This document shows positions 37,709 through 47,681 of a stretch of DNA of 64,000 bases, piece by piece; positions within the stretch are counted from its first letter, which is position 1, and each line of letters starts with the position of its first letter. The notes beneath the pieces are model-generated. The model made no database searches. It worked only from the letters and a program-made list of their open reading frames with translations, and was not told where the DNA came from. The translations under genes were made by a program, and so were the position numbers. Source of the DNA: Phycisphaerae bacterium (lineage in GTDB: Bacteria; Chloroflexota; Anaerolineae; 4572-78; J111); the NCBI GenBank assembly GCA_028285035.1, contig JANQQF010000155.1:124001-188000 (forward strand). The letters are read 5' to 3'.

Positions 37709-38788
37709 CTAAGATGTTACAACCGTCGCCACAACCTTGCCCATTGTTTGGGGGTGTAAAATCATATTGGCATAAGATGCATTAGCCATCGGACAATTAC
37801 ATTCGCCGCGATAGATGCTGCCCCGCATCTTGGCCATTTCATCGCCGTTCCAAATCGGTCGCAAATCATAATTGTTCTCACGTAGGTTGCCCACCCCTTC
37901 CGCTCGGATACAGCAACTCCATAAGTCACCATTTGGGGCAATCTGACAACTGGCCCACCCCGCGTAACAAGGGATTACCTGACGATGCTCGTACAAGGTG
38001 CGTTTGGCTAACTGATAATATTCAGCACGGAAGGCTTGGGTAATTTTGGCAAAGCCTTTCACGGGCCGCTCTCTGGCCTTTTCGCTCAAAAAGTCAGCAA
38101 TCGGACCATACTTTTCAGCCATCGGAGTAATTTCCCAACCAATCGTATCCAACTCGACTCGTTCCTCGGCAATTTCAGTAATATAGCTGTCTGGCTCCAA
38201 GAATTCCAGCCCGGCATAAATTTCAAAAAAGCGATCAATGTTGTAATTGGAGATTACCGTGTGATTGGTCAAGACTAAATTTTTGTGTTCTTTCTGCAGC
38301 ACCTTGAGTTCGTCCCACGTCTTCATCGCCTTTTTCCAATTTCCCGGCACCATCCGAATTTCATCGTGTCGCTCACCAACATCATCCAATGACAGATTGA
38401 TACCGATGTTAGATTTTGGTGCACCTTCGCACAGACGATCAACTTGATCCAAAATCTGTTTGGTCAAAATACCGTTGGTGGGGATGGTGATGACGGAGGG
38501 CTGGCAATGTTTGTAGGCAGATAAGGCCATATCGGCGGTGTCCTTCCGCATGAATGGCTCGCCGCCCGTGAACGTAAAGTAGAGTGGACCTCGCCCAATG
38601 TTAGCAAAGGTTTTATCCCACTCTTCCAAAGTCAAATCATCATTAGGTTTTCGCCACACATCACAGGTTTTGCATTTACTGTTGCATCGATAGCTCACGC
38701 TGACCACGATAGAAAATGGCATCATGGTCGGCCAGCCCAATTGGCGATAAGCCCAATAAAAAGGAATTTTGCTTAACAATCTCAGCAT
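37709..38788 (-). CDS. Radical SAM protein with SPASM-like C-terminus
   Basis: About 359 aa from ATG 38788 (GGAGC upstream); TTG 38800 is in frame but poorly placed. The core has CX3CX2C as Cys35, Cys39, Cys42 (CNSKCKTC), then [11 protein letters not shown] (the GGE motif) and later SPASM-type cysteines: [22 protein letters not shown], and ECNCPMAN. It lacks the B12-binding domain of its neighbours. SPASM proteins often modify peptides or mature enzymes. No precursor peptide is recognisable next to it. It begins 94 bases after the B12-type gene at 38882 and could share its transcript. Confidence 0.87.
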   Translation of the reverse strand: MLRLLSKIPFYWAYRQLGWPTMMPFSIVVSVSYRCNSKCKTCDVWRKPNDDLTLEEWDKTFANIGRGPLYFTFTGGEPFMRKDTADMALSAYKHCQPSVITIPTNGILTKQILDQVDRLCEGAPKSNIGINLSLDDVGERHDEIRMVPGNWKKAMKTWDELKVLQKEHKNLVLTNHTVISNYNIDRFFEIYAGLEFLEPDSYITEIAEERVELDTIGWEITPMAEKYGPIADFLSEKARERPVKGFAKITQAFRAEYYQLAKRTLYEHRQVIPCYAGWASCQIAPNGDLWSCCIRAEGVGNLRENNYDLRPIWNGDEMAKMRGSIYRGECNCPMANASYANMILHPQTMGKVVATVVTS

Positions 38789-38881
38789 TTCAAGCTCCAA
38801 AATAAGGAAACGTAAAACGCAATGAATTACGCTTTACGTTTCTTGGAAGTTTTATGATTACTGATAAGAGTTTATCAACTC

Positions 38882-40411
38882 TTAAGCCGGGGCCGCCTCT
38901 CGGTCACCAACCCCCATCAACATGCTAGCTGCCGTTTTGACGTAATAAGGGAAACGCTTCCAAGTATCAGCTCGCATTGCGATTTTAGCGATACGCTTGG
39001 GTCGCAAGTAGAAGCGGCGATGGGCTTCGTGCCATTTGGCCTCAACAGACTCTTTGGTCAAATCACCAAAGGCAAAGTGCGCTTTATCGTGCTGAATGGC
39101 CAATTGAGACCAATCCATATTGTGAGAGAAGACGTCACCGTGTTCTTCCAGCGTTTCCCACATTTCGGTGCCAGGGAACGGCGCGGCCATCATAAAGTGG
39201 GCCAAATCGGGATCAAGTTCCAAAGCCAGCTTCACGGTCTTTTCCATTGAAACTTCAGTTTCACCTGGCATCCCGAAGATGAAGAAGCCCATTGTTTGTA
39301 ACTTGGCTTTTTTGGACCACTTGACCGCTTTACGGACCATATCAACGGTTTGGCCTTTCTTGATGACGTGGCGTAGCATCCAGTCATCGCCATTTTCAAT
39401 GCCGAAGCCAACCCGTTTACACCCCGCTTGCTTCATCAAGTGGAACAGTTCTTGGTCGGTGTTATTTACTTTCATTCCGTGTACGGTTACCCAAGGTACG
39501 TGGTTGACGTTGGCCTTTATCAAGGCACGACATAACTCCTTGGCCCGCTGCCGATCCAAATTCCAAATATCATCGGTAACCCCAATTTCAGTGGCACCCA
39601 AATCTTTAACCAGCCACTCCCACTCAGCCACGACGTTATCAACACTACGAGCGCGCCAAGTATCGCCCGTAATGGGCTTGGAGCAGTAGGTACATTTGTA
39701 GGGACACCCACGGGAGGTCACGATGGTGTAGGCCCGTGCATTCATATCCAAGCCATCAGTCAAGGGATTGAGATTGGTATAATGTTCAATGCGGAACATA
39801 TCAAATGCGGGGAAGGGGATGGCATCAATGTCATCAGGCAAAACACGCTCTGGGTTGTGCTTGATTTTGTTATCAGCACTACGCCAAGACAACCCCAGAA
39901 TATTTCCCCAGCCTGCCTCAGGGTCAAACAGCCGAGGCTGATCGACGGCTGGTTTCATCGGCTCAGGCACAGGGAAGCTGTACTCAGCGCTTTGATTACG
40001 TGACCGAAGAATTTCGACATTTTTGGTCAACGCTTCCATAATTTCGATCACGGTGTATTCGGCCTCACCACGTACAACCAGATCGACCATATCTTTTTCC
40101 ATCGACTCGTGGGGCATCAAGGTCAGGTGGGGGCCACCCAAAATGGTAATAGCACCGTGTCGTTTCGCAACCGCCGCCGACTCCCACGCCTGAACAATCA
40201 ATGGGGTAGGGGCAGATAAACAGACAATATCAAAGGGGTCGCGTGATAATTTATCATCCAGCGACTCAAATTGAGCCTCAATCGAGGCATCCCAAATTTC
40301 AACATTGTAGCCGTGGGCACGCAAGGCACCAGCGAGATACCCCAGCCCCATATGTACGTGTTGACGACTATTCCATACTTCCGACTCTGGACTTGCGAGT
40401 AAAACTCTCAT
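38882..40411 (-). CDS. Cobalamin-type radical SAM protein (paralogue A)
   Basis: 509 aa; GGAGG upstream supports ATG 40411. The N-terminal B12-binding-like domain shows HVHMGLGYLAGALRAHGYNV and AITILGGPHLTLMP. The radical SAM core has Cys236, Cys240, Cys243 in SRGCPYKCTYCSKP. It is strikingly similar to the protein at 40602, sharing YTNL-P-TD, W-ARS-V-AEW-LV and the C-terminal RRFYLRP. It is therefore a duplication within this locus. The substrate is unknown; anaerobic-type sulfatase or peptide substrates are not suggested. Confidence 0.88.
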   Translation of the reverse strand: MRVLLASPESEVWNSRQHVHMGLGYLAGALRAHGYNVEIWDASIEAQFESLDDKLSRDPFDIVCLSAPTPLIVQAWESAAVAKRHGAITILGGPHLTLMPHESMEKDMVDLVVRGEAEYTVIEIMEALTKNVEILRSRNQSAEYSFPVPEPMKPAVDQPRLFDPEAGWGNILGLSWRSADNKIKHNPERVLPDDIDAIPFPAFDMFRIEHYTNLNPLTDGLDMNARAYTIVTSRGCPYKCTYCSKPITGDTWRARSVDNVVAEWEWLVKDLGATEIGVTDDIWNLDRQRAKELCRALIKANVNHVPWVTVHGMKVNNTDQELFHLMKQAGCKRVGFGIENGDDWMLRHVIKKGQTVDMVRKAVKWSKKAKLQTMGFFIFGMPGETEVSMEKTVKLALELDPDLAHFMMAAPFPGTEMWETLEEHGDVFSHNMDWSQLAIQHDKAHFAFGDLTKESVEAKWHEAHRRFYLRPKRIAKIAMRADTWKRFPYYVKTAASMLMGVGDREAAPA

Positions 40412-40474
40412 ATCAAGCCTCCATATCCTATTTCACTCAAATCAAGATAAATTTCGTTTTGCTTACAACAAGAA

Positions 40475-40502
40475 GGGCAATCCCTCTCTTTCGGGATTGC
40501 CC
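40475..40502 (-). terminator. Hairpin after radical SAM gene 40602
   Basis: GGGCAATCCC at 40475-40484 and GGGATTGCCC at 40493-40502 form a perfect 10-bp stem with an 8-base loop. On the minus strand the following bases are TTCTTGTTG, a broken U-run. A second hairpin, CCTCAT-TTTCT-ATGAGG-like, lies around 40552-40571. Likely termination or processing of the 40602 message. Confidence 0.65.
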
Positions 40503-40601
40503 CGTGAGGCACATATACACACTGCCTGGCCTCACCTCACTATCAGATGAGACCTCATTTTCTAATGAGGCCCTACTTCGTGGTGAGGGATAAAATTCAA
40601 T

Positions 40602-42092
40602 TTACAGCGTTTGTCCTGCTTCAACAGATTGACGTAGCTCTGTCTTTTCCTTCTGTGGGAAAATGGTCTTGAAGGCTACGCTGAAGGTACGGCGCCAGTT
40701 GAGCCAGAAATCTTTACGAAGCAGTGTACCCATCACTCGGTGTGGGCGAAGGTAGAAGCGGCGATAGGCCTCTTTCCATTTTCGCTCAACCACTTCAGCC
40801 GTCATATCACCCAATTCATATCGGGCTCGACCATCAAAGAAGACATAATCTTCCCAATCCTCAAGCAACAGACGACCTTGTCGCTTGGCAATCTCGTAGA
40901 CTTTAGTGCCTGGATACGGTGTCATCATCGAGAAGTTGGCCACCAAGGGGTCTACTTCACAGGCAAATTGAATGGTTCGCTCCATCGACTCTTCGGTGTC
41001 ACCCGGCAAACCAATGATGAAGAAGCCAATCGTTTCCAAGCCAACTTTTTTAGCGCTCTTAAAAGCTTGGCGAATAGTATCGTGGTCGATTTTCTTATCA
41101 ATCGAGAGCAGTACATCGGGATCACCACTCTCAACCCCAAAGGCCACCCGCTTCAAGCCAGCCGTTTTTAACTTTTTCAACAAAGGAACGGTGGCCAAGT
41201 TTGCCCGGATGCCATTGATAAAAATCCACGGAACGTGATTCACACCGTGCTCAATAAAGAGATCAGCCATTTTTTCCAGACGATCAACTTGAATATTGGC
41301 TGAGTCATCCAAAATACCGATTTCCTGAGCGCCCATGTTATGAACCAAATGTTGCCACTCAGCCAGAACGCTTTCAGCACTACGCGCCCGCCACTTAATG
41401 GGCATAATACTTTGTGAGCAGAACGTACAGCGATAAGGGCAGCCACGAGAGGTCATTACTGAGAACGACTTAGCCCCGTCAATTGCATCTGTGGAGGGCT
41501 GCAAGTTAGTGTAGCGATCCATTTTAAAGTACTCATAAGCAGGGAAGGGCAGGGTATCCAAATCAGCAATGGGGGGATGATCAGGGTTGTGTCGCTCTTG
41601 ATTGTCAGCAGTATAGTAGCTGATCCCTAAAAGACCGTCTAAATGAGCGGCTGAGGGGTCAAGCATATCTTGGGCTATGAAATCAGGATTAGTTTTTAAA
41701 TTGCGCTCAACAATTTCACACAATTTAACCCAGACCGTTTCACCTTCGCCTCGTACCACCACATCCACCTCTGGTCGTTCTACACTTTCAGCAGGCAGAA
41801 CTGATACGTGAGGGCCACCAAGAACTACAGGAATATCTTTAACAGATTTAATCGCCGCTGCCGTTCGCCAGGCTGACTTCACTTGAGGGGTATTGGCAGT
41901 AATCCCAACAATTTGGGGATCAAATCGTTTTATCGCATCCGTAATTGATTCCTCTTCAACATCCGCATCAAATAGCTCAACTTCATCACCACGTTCAGCC
42001 GAAACAGCAGCCAAATAAGCCAAACCCAAGTGTGGGGTGGTTCGGGTATCAATTGGTAATCGAAAACGAGGGTTAACTAGCATTACACGCAT
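40602..42092 (-). CDS. Cobalamin-type radical SAM protein (paralogue B)
   Basis: 496 aa; GGGAGG lies about ten bases before ATG 42092. The B12-binding-like domain has TTPHLGLAYLAAVSAERGDE and IPVVLGGPHVSVLPAESVER. The radical SAM motif has Cys218, Cys222, Cys225 in SRGCPYRCTFCSQS. The rest parallels paralogue A: ESVLAEWQHLVHNMGAQEIG, GDPDVLLSIDKKID, GLPGDTEESMERTI, RRFYLRPHRV. It probably acts on a related substrate, or on an adjacent step of one pathway. Confidence 0.88.
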   Translation of the reverse strand: MRVMLVNPRFRLPIDTRTTPHLGLAYLAAVSAERGDEVELFDADVEEESITDAIKRFDPQIVGITANTPQVKSAWRTAAAIKSVKDIPVVLGGPHVSVLPAESVERPEVDVVVRGEGETVWVKLCEIVERNLKTNPDFIAQDMLDPSAAHLDGLLGISYYTADNQERHNPDHPPIADLDTLPFPAYEYFKMDRYTNLQPSTDAIDGAKSFSVMTSRGCPYRCTFCSQSIMPIKWRARSAESVLAEWQHLVHNMGAQEIGILDDSANIQVDRLEKMADLFIEHGVNHVPWIFINGIRANLATVPLLKKLKTAGLKRVAFGVESGDPDVLLSIDKKIDHDTIRQAFKSAKKVGLETIGFFIIGLPGDTEESMERTIQFACEVDPLVANFSMMTPYPGTKVYEIAKRQGRLLLEDWEDYVFFDGRARYELGDMTAEVVERKWKEAYRRFYLRPHRVMGTLLRKDFWLNWRRTFSVAFKTIFPQKEKTELRQSVEAGQTL

Positions 42093-42385
42093 AGGTTAGA
42101 ATCCTCCCTAACTAGAACACATTAGATGATTTTTTCACAATCACCTATCAAATTTTTTTAGCCGACATTCATTCTATAACAGGATAAAAACAATGCAAAA
42201 TGAATCAATCAGCTATGTTGTGTATTTTGTAAAGCTCAGACAATTTTGTCCAACTTCAGCAACTTACCAAACACATAAGTTATTAAAAGACAACTAACTA
42301 TAATACAGGTTAAAGAATGATGCAATTCGAGAAAGGGCGTAATTCTACACCTGACCTTAAGCGAAATTGCTTATAGTTAACATAT
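42093..42385. other. AT-rich intergenic region
   Basis: About 293 bases upstream of the radical SAM gene and downstream of the winged-helix gene. I see no supportable reading frame, RNA gene or strong hairpin. It should hold the promoter of the 42092 gene. Confidence 0.3.
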
Positions 42386-42685
42386 TTAAAAATTTGTGGC
42401 AGTTAAAGGGGAATGCGCATTATTGAGGTATTGTTTAGCTACCTGTTTCCCTTTTTCAGTTAACAAGTAGGTTGCAGCGGGAAACTTTTTGTTACTATCA
42501 AGTAGACCCTTTCGTCGCAAACAATCTACAGTGGTCCGGCGAATGGTATGAGAGTCGCCATTTAAGGCGTGCAGCTTATAGACTTTCCGACCGTCCAAAT
42601 AACGATGAGATTTGAGCGTAGCCCCATCAACAATGGCTTGTAACACTTTGTATTGCGTGGGAGAAAGTTTAATCAAATGAGACAT
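42386..42685 (-). CDS. Small winged-helix DNA-binding-like protein
   Basis: 99 aa. The pattern LSPTQYKVLQAIVDGATLKS, then RRTTVDCLRRKGLLDSN and a wing-like strand YLLTEKGKQVAKQYL fits a MarR/PadR-type winged helix of minimal size. No ligand domain is visible. It follows the PP2C/NHL gene by about 33 bases on the same strand and may be cotranscribed with it. The target is unknown. Confidence 0.68.
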   Translation of the reverse strand: MSHLIKLSPTQYKVLQAIVDGATLKSHRYLDGRKVYKLHALNGDSHTIRRTTVDCLRRKGLLDSNKKFPAATYLLTEKGKQVAKQYLNNAHSPLTATNF

Positions 42686-42718
42686 CTGTAGATTGTTACA
42701 AGTTTAAGGAATGACAAC

Positions 42719-45190
42719 TTATTCCGATAATGTCGGCATATTACCAACATACAAATTGTTGCTATCTAAAATGTAGAGACGTCCACTAATTTCATCTACA
42801 AAAATATCTTGTAAATGCGAAAAGGTGACTAACTCGCCTGCACTTGGTTTGAACTGACGAACAAATTGACCGTCCTTTTCAAGCTGAACGACACGTTGAT
42901 TGCCTGCATCAGCAACATAAATGTATTGCACCTCTTCATCAGGTGCCGTAAAAAGAGCGACCGGATTATTAAACGGCACATCAAGCCCTGTCACGGTAAA
43001 TTCACTAGGCAATCCACCTTGAAATTTACTAATCGCCCCATTTCCGTAAAGCACATAAATTGCCCCATCAATAGCAAGGTCAACTGCACCGGTCAAATTG
43101 ACGGGCTGATCAACAGGGAAATAATCTTCAGGGGTAGCACTATAGCCATCAGCCGTGGGGAGATATCGCAACAGGCGGTTGGCTTGCGGGTCGAGCACAT
43201 AAAAATTGCCAAAGTAGCTGGAAACTGCAATAGGTGAAATGAACGTCTCTTGGGCCGTCAGAGCTGATGTCGTCATCCCCCAGTTAGGGTTATATTCTAA
43301 CAAGCCATTGTTTCCCAAAATGACCAAATCACTCGTCTGACGATTACCCCCAGCTGGCATCCACGTCATGTTCACCAAATTATCCACCACAACGCTACCA
43401 ACCTGTTGACCTTGCCCAACGAGTAGTACATCCTCGCCATCAGGCAACAGGGTTTCCCCTAAATCGTCTAATTGATGATGATATATGCGATTATTACCTC
43501 GATCCATCACAAATAACTCAACACCCTGAACAACGATTTGACTCAAAGCCGTATTTGTCTCAGCATATTGTCTTAATCGAGGCAGATAGTAGAGCCGTTG
43601 CACTTGCCCGACCTCATCGGCAGTTTGCCGAATTTGGTCACGCAATTCTGTAATTTCCGGCTGCGTCCCCTTCATTGTTTCTGCCTCAACCAAAAACCCT
43701 TCCGACTCTCGTATCAATGCCAATGCCGCTCCTGGTTCGGCAGCTACGGCTTGAGCTTGTTGATATTTTGCTTGGGCATCGGTTAGCATTTGCTGATACT
43801 CAGCCTCTAAAACCCGTCCCTGTTGCAAATAAATGATACCAACAACAATCCCGACAATGACAGGAATGACAATAACCAAGTTTCGCAATACCTTAAATGA
43901 TGCGCCCGACGCATCTTGATAACGATAGGCTTGTGTCCCTGCTTTACGCGGTGCATTGGCTTGGTCTGGCAAAACTAAACTCAACATAGTCTTTAATCCA
44001 TTGCCTAAAAGGGCAACAAATAATAAAACACCGGTTGAGAACCACTGCGCTAACTGGCGAAATGACACAAATGAGAAAAATGACTGTGGGGCATAAGAAA
44101 AGTCAGAGTAAATATCAGGATCATAAGCCATCGAGTCTAATTCACGCGTTGCTTGGCGTGACGGAGCATCGGCATAATCGAAATTGTGATTTTGAGAAAC
44201 TGTTGGTCTAATTTGAGCTGATGTTTTTTGGGTCTTTTTGGGCGCTGATTGACTCTCTTGCGATGAAAAACGTTCAATTATATCCGAGACACGTGGTAAA
44301 GGAGAGGTGCGTCGAGTGTCATCCATTTCAGCGGCCCCTTGATTTGATACCGCTGTTTCATAAACTGGATGAGTTGATTGTGTCATTGTGGGTACAGGTT
44401 GAGGGTGTCCGTCTAACTCGTCAGCAGTCGTCGCAGCAGTATTCCTATTTAACAGGCGGCCAATCTGGGCTGGCGCTTGACGCGTTAAATTCCCAAGCGC
44501 TGATTTATCAGCGGCTAAAATACCCAAAGCCAAGGCAGAGCCATTTTGTTTCTGTATTGTTTTGGATAAATTTTTAATTGTTGATTTAGCATTACTTGGC
44601 GTTACCGCCTGTACAACTTGGTCCAGTGAAACCTGGCTGGCCAAACGATGATCCGTGAGAATTAGCATGTCCTCTGGGGTCACATCTAAATGATGTAAAT
44701 TTGGCTCAAGAAAGCCTTCACGTCCTAACCCCGCGTTTGAACCATCTGACAAATGAGACGGATAACGCCGGATTAGATTATTAAGCACGGCAAAGAATGC
44801 GGTGGGACCAGTTTGGGCAATAAAGGCCTCTTCATTTTGCATGACCAATATCACAGCGCCTGCTACAATCTGCCGTTCCTTCCGCACCTTTTGGTTGTAA
44901 CGATACAGTTCCTCATTTGTGGCTTGCAAGGCCCGACGCAGACTAGCTGTGACCGAGCCACGAGAAAGATAGTACGAGTCACGAATTGTTTCTGCCAACT
45001 GTCGTTCAAGATCTGCATCTTCTCCCATATGACCACTGACTTCAGTTAAAATAAACAGATCCCCTTTGCCTGCTCCCGGCACGTTGTCTGCCTTAGGTTC
45101 ACGCACAGCCACCTGATTGGGGGGATTACCTCGCCGAGATCCTCCGGAAATGTTTAATTGTGCAATCACAGTTTTGATGTCAGTGGTCAT
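42719..45190 (-). CDS. PP2C-like (probably inactive) membrane protein with C-terminal NHL-type propeller
   Basis: 823 aa. The N-terminal 230 residues resemble a PPM/PP2C phosphatase (RGSVTASLRRALQATNEELY, VAGAVILVMQNEEAFIAQTG, LTPEDMLILTDH-like strand), but the metal-binding D-G near the start is replaced by LTEVSGHMGE, and the later Asp-Gly by Asp-His, so catalysis is doubtful. A disordered Ser/Thr/Gln-rich linker follows. Membrane segments lie near 385-405 and 455-475 (VIPVIVGIVVGIIYL), then a coiled coil. The last 270 residues hold NHL-like blades (QGVELFVMDRGNNRIYHH, YIYVADAGNQRVVQLEKDG). It is likely a transmembrane sensor or scaffold. Confidence 0.82.
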   Translation of the reverse strand: MTTDIKTVIAQLNISGGSRRGNPPNQVAVREPKADNVPGAGKGDLFILTEVSGHMGEDADLERQLAETIRDSYYLSRGSVTASLRRALQATNEELYRYNQKVRKERQIVAGAVILVMQNEEAFIAQTGPTAFFAVLNNLIRRYPSHLSDGSNAGLGREGFLEPNLHHLDVTPEDMLILTDHRLASQVSLDQVVQAVTPSNAKSTIKNLSKTIQKQNGSALALGILAADKSALGNLTRQAPAQIGRLLNRNTAATTADELDGHPQPVPTMTQSTHPVYETAVSNQGAAEMDDTRRTSPLPRVSDIIERFSSQESQSAPKKTQKTSAQIRPTVSQNHNFDYADAPSRQATRELDSMAYDPDIYSDFSYAPQSFFSFVSFRQLAQWFSTGVLLFVALLGNGLKTMLSLVLPDQANAPRKAGTQAYRYQDASGASFKVLRNLVIVIPVIVGIVVGIIYLQQGRVLEAEYQQMLTDAQAKYQQAQAVAAEPGAALALIRESEGFLVEAETMKGTQPEITELRDQIRQTADEVGQVQRLYYLPRLRQYAETNTALSQIVVQGVELFVMDRGNNRIYHHQLDDLGETLLPDGEDVLLVGQGQQVGSVVVDNLVNMTWMPAGGNRQTSDLVILGNNGLLEYNPNWGMTTSALTAQETFISPIAVSSYFGNFYVLDPQANRLLRYLPTADGYSATPEDYFPVDQPVNLTGAVDLAIDGAIYVLYGNGAISKFQGGLPSEFTVTGLDVPFNNPVALFTAPDEEVQYIYVADAGNQRVVQLEKDGQFVRQFKPSAGELVTFSHLQDIFVDEISGRLYILDSNNLYVGNMPTLSE

Positions 45191-45305
45191 AAGTTACTCC
45201 TTGTAAGACTAGTGGTTAGGGGCTAGTTGTTAGTGATCAGTAAAAATAATCTCTAGCCCCACCCCAGTTCAGACTACAGCTTAAAGTACATTACCAGAAT
45301 TACCT

Positions 45306-46871
45306 TTACTCCCATTCAATCGTGGCAGGAGGTTTACTACTAATATCGTAGACTACCCGATTAACGTTAGGGACTTCATTGACAATACGATTACTAATAC
45401 GTGCCAATAAATCACCAGGCAAGCGTGCCCAGTCAGCCGTCATAAAATCATCAGTGGTAACGGCCCGAATTGCGATAACATCAGCATATGTTCGAAAATC
45501 ACCCATCACACCAACACTGCGAACGGGGAGCAATACAGCGAAGGCTTGAGAGGTTTTATCATACCAATCGGCTCGCCATAATTCCTCGATCAAGATAGCA
45601 TCAGCAGCACGTAGGGTTTCCAAACGATCCCACGTGATTTCTCCCAAAATACGAACGGCTAATCCAGGCCCAGGAAATGGATGTCGCCAAACAATGTCTC
45701 GGGGGAGACCTAGGGCCTCACCCACCGCTCGTACTTCATCCTTAAACAAATATCTCAACGGTTCGACCAGTTCAAAAGCCATATCTTCTGGCAAGCCACC
45801 CACATTATGGTGGGTCTTAATCTTAGCGGCACTACCACCTGTACCTTGCCCCGCACTTTCGATCACGTCAGGATACAATGTGCCCTGAGCCAAAAAGTCA
45901 ACCTGCCCAAGTTTACGTGCTTCGGCTTCAAAAATGCGGATAAACTTTTCGCCAATCGTTTTTCGCTTGACTTCTGGATCCGTTACCTCCGCCAATGCAG
46001 TTAAGAAATCTTCAGTAGCATCAACTGCAACAAGCTGAGCCTGCATTTCCTTCTCAAATGTGTGCACAACCTGTTCGGCTTCGTTTTGTCGCAGCAAGCC
46101 ATTGTTCACAAAGATACAAGTGAGTTGATCGCCCACCGCTTGATGTAACAAGGCGGCTACAACCGAAGAGTCAACGCCCCCAGACAATCCACACAGCACC
46201 TGACCCGCCCCAATTTGTGATCGCATCTGAGCAATACTTTCTTCGATGATATTGCCAGGTGTCCAACCTCCCTGGGCTTGACAAATGTCATAAAGAAAGG
46301 CTTGTAAGAGTGCTTTCCCTTCTGGTGTATGGGTTACTTCTGGATGAAACTGAACCCCATATAAGCCTTGGGCTGGATCACCGATAGCCGCGTAGGGCGA
46401 ATTATTGGAGCACGCTAAAACTTCAAACTTTTCGGGCAATCGATTGACTCGGTCACCATGGCTCATCCAGACATCCATATCGGCTACATCTTTAGATAAA
46501 CGTCCGAACAATTCTGCCTGCCGAGCCACCAAATCAATTCGCGCTGAACCATACTCCCGTTCACTACTTGGCTCAACCTCGCCCCCCAAGTGGTACATCA
46601 GCAACTGCATTCCGTAGCAAATCCCCAAGACAGGCTTGCTACTATCTAGTACAAAATCTGGTAAATGAGGTGCCTCTGGGGCATAAACACTGGCTGGCCC
46701 GCCGGACAGGATATAACCAATCGGCTTAAGATGACTCAATTTTTCTGATGAACTATCATAGGGCACAAGTTCACAGTAGACTTCAAGTTCACGTACCCGC
46801 CGGGCAATGAGCTGACTATATTGTGAGCCAAAATCCAAAATGACAATAGCTTCACGGGGTTGGGGTGTCAC
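45306..46871 (-). CDS. guaA: GMP synthase (glutamine-hydrolysing)
   Basis: 521 aa, normal length. Class I glutamine amidotransferase: nucleophile Cys85 in [10 protein letters not shown], with His/Glu in [14 protein letters not shown]-pyrophosphatase P-loop [15 protein letters not shown] near residue 230, then the GMP synthase C-terminal dimerisation domain ending KPPATIEWE. Reaction: XMP + Gln + ATP to GMP. The GTG start overlaps the xpt stop (GTGA), so translation is coupled to xanthine salvage. Confidence 0.97.
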   Translation of the reverse strand: MTPQPREAIVILDFGSQYSQLIARRVRELEVYCELVPYDSSSEKLSHLKPIGYILSGGPASVYAPEAPHLPDFVLDSSKPVLGICYGMQLLMYHLGGEVEPSSEREYGSARIDLVARQAELFGRLSKDVADMDVWMSHGDRVNRLPEKFEVLACSNNSPYAAIGDPAQGLYGVQFHPEVTHTPEGKALLQAFLYDICQAQGGWTPGNIIEESIAQMRSQIGAGQVLCGLSGGVDSSVVAALLHQAVGDQLTCIFVNNGLLRQNEAEQVVHTFEKEMQAQLVAVDATEDFLTALAEVTDPEVKRKTIGEKFIRIFEAEARKLGQVDFLAQGTLYPDVIESAGQGTGGSAAKIKTHHNVGGLPEDMAFELVEPLRYLFKDEVRAVGEALGLPRDIVWRHPFPGPGLAVRILGEITWDRLETLRAADAILIEELWRADWYDKTSQAFAVLLPVRSVGVMGDFRTYADVIAIRAVTTDDFMTADWARLPGDLLARISNRIVNEVPNVNRVVYDISSKPPATIEWE

Positions 46872-47452
46872 GGTGAAACACCCTCCGCAAATATAATAGC
46901 ATCATCTGTCATCTTATCAATGACAGCCAAAGAACGTACCCGTAGGCCTTTTTCCTCAAGCTTAGCCCGGCCACCCTCAAAGGATTTCTCAATAACAGCC
47001 CCAACGCCCAACACTTCGGCCCCAGCTTGTTCAGCTAGGCTGATCAAAGCCATAATTGTATGACCTGTTGCTAAAAAATCATCAATCACCAGCACCTTGT
47101 CATCACGTCCTAAAAATTCTGGGGATACCATCAGTTGAACTTCTTTACCCTTCGTATGTGAAGGGGCGCTGGCGACAAATCGATTTTCGGGCATTGTAAT
47201 CGGTTTGGTTTTCCGGCCATAGACCACCGGAACGCCTAGTGACAATGCTGTTGTCAGGGCAGGCGCAATGCCTGAGATCTCGGCAGTCAGCACTTTACTA
47301 ATCCCCAAAGCCCCAAAATGAGCGGCTAGTGCTCCCCCAGCAGCTAACATCAGAGCAGGGTCAACTTGATGATTCAAAAAGCTATCTACTTTGAGAATAC
47401 CATTCCCAAGATTTTGTCCTTCTGAAAGAATTCTTTGCTTTAAAGCTTCCAT
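46868..47452 (-). CDS. xpt: Xanthine phosphoribosyltransferase
   Basis: 194 aa. The N-terminus [20 protein letters not shown] and SFLNHQVDP is typical of Xpt; the PRPP site [20 protein letters not shown] is near residue 125. Reaction: xanthine + PRPP to XMP, which the coupled guaA converts to GMP. The SD is GAGG before ATG 47452. A 7-bp inverted repeat TATGGTA/TACCATA (47511-47517 and 47533-47539) lies upstream; it does not match the purine riboswitch core, so regulation is unclear. Confidence 0.95.
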   Translation of the reverse strand: MEALKQRILSEGQNLGNGILKVDSFLNHQVDPALMLAAGGALAAHFGALGISKVLTAEISGIAPALTTALSLGVPVVYGRKTKPITMPENRFVASAPSHTKGKEVQLMVSPEFLGRDDKVLVIDDFLATGHTIMALISLAEQAGAEVLGVGAVIEKSFEGGRAKLEEKGLRVRSLAVIDKMTDDAIIFAEGVSP

Positions 47453-47633
47453 GAGTCCTCTATATTATGACAAGTTTATTTTACCACAGGATAATCGATC
47501 ACCCAAATATTATGGTAAGTTATCCCATTTAATACCATATGTAGGAATAATGAATAAATTAATACTAGATATAGTGCTATCAAAGATCTAAATTCAATTT
47601 TACAGATTTCCTCCTTTTAGGAAAATAAAAATC

Positions 47634-47664
47634 CCAAAGCAAGTGCCTTGGGATTTTTTATATC
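47634..47664. terminator. Intrinsic terminator after the 47682 gene
   Basis: AAATCCCAA-G-GCA on one arm pairs with TGC-TTTGGGATTT on the other (stem of about 11 bp), with U-rich tracts on both sides. Read on the minus strand it ends the message of the 47682 gene. It also insulates xpt-guaA. Confidence 0.8.
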
Positions 47665-47681
47665 AGCGTTATGAGAAATAT

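Noticed and set aside
47453..47620. Purine riboswitch upstream of xpt
   Set aside because: An inverted repeat with ATATGG is present, but the conserved loop and joining segments of the purine aptamer are missing, and the fold is only a 7-bp stem.
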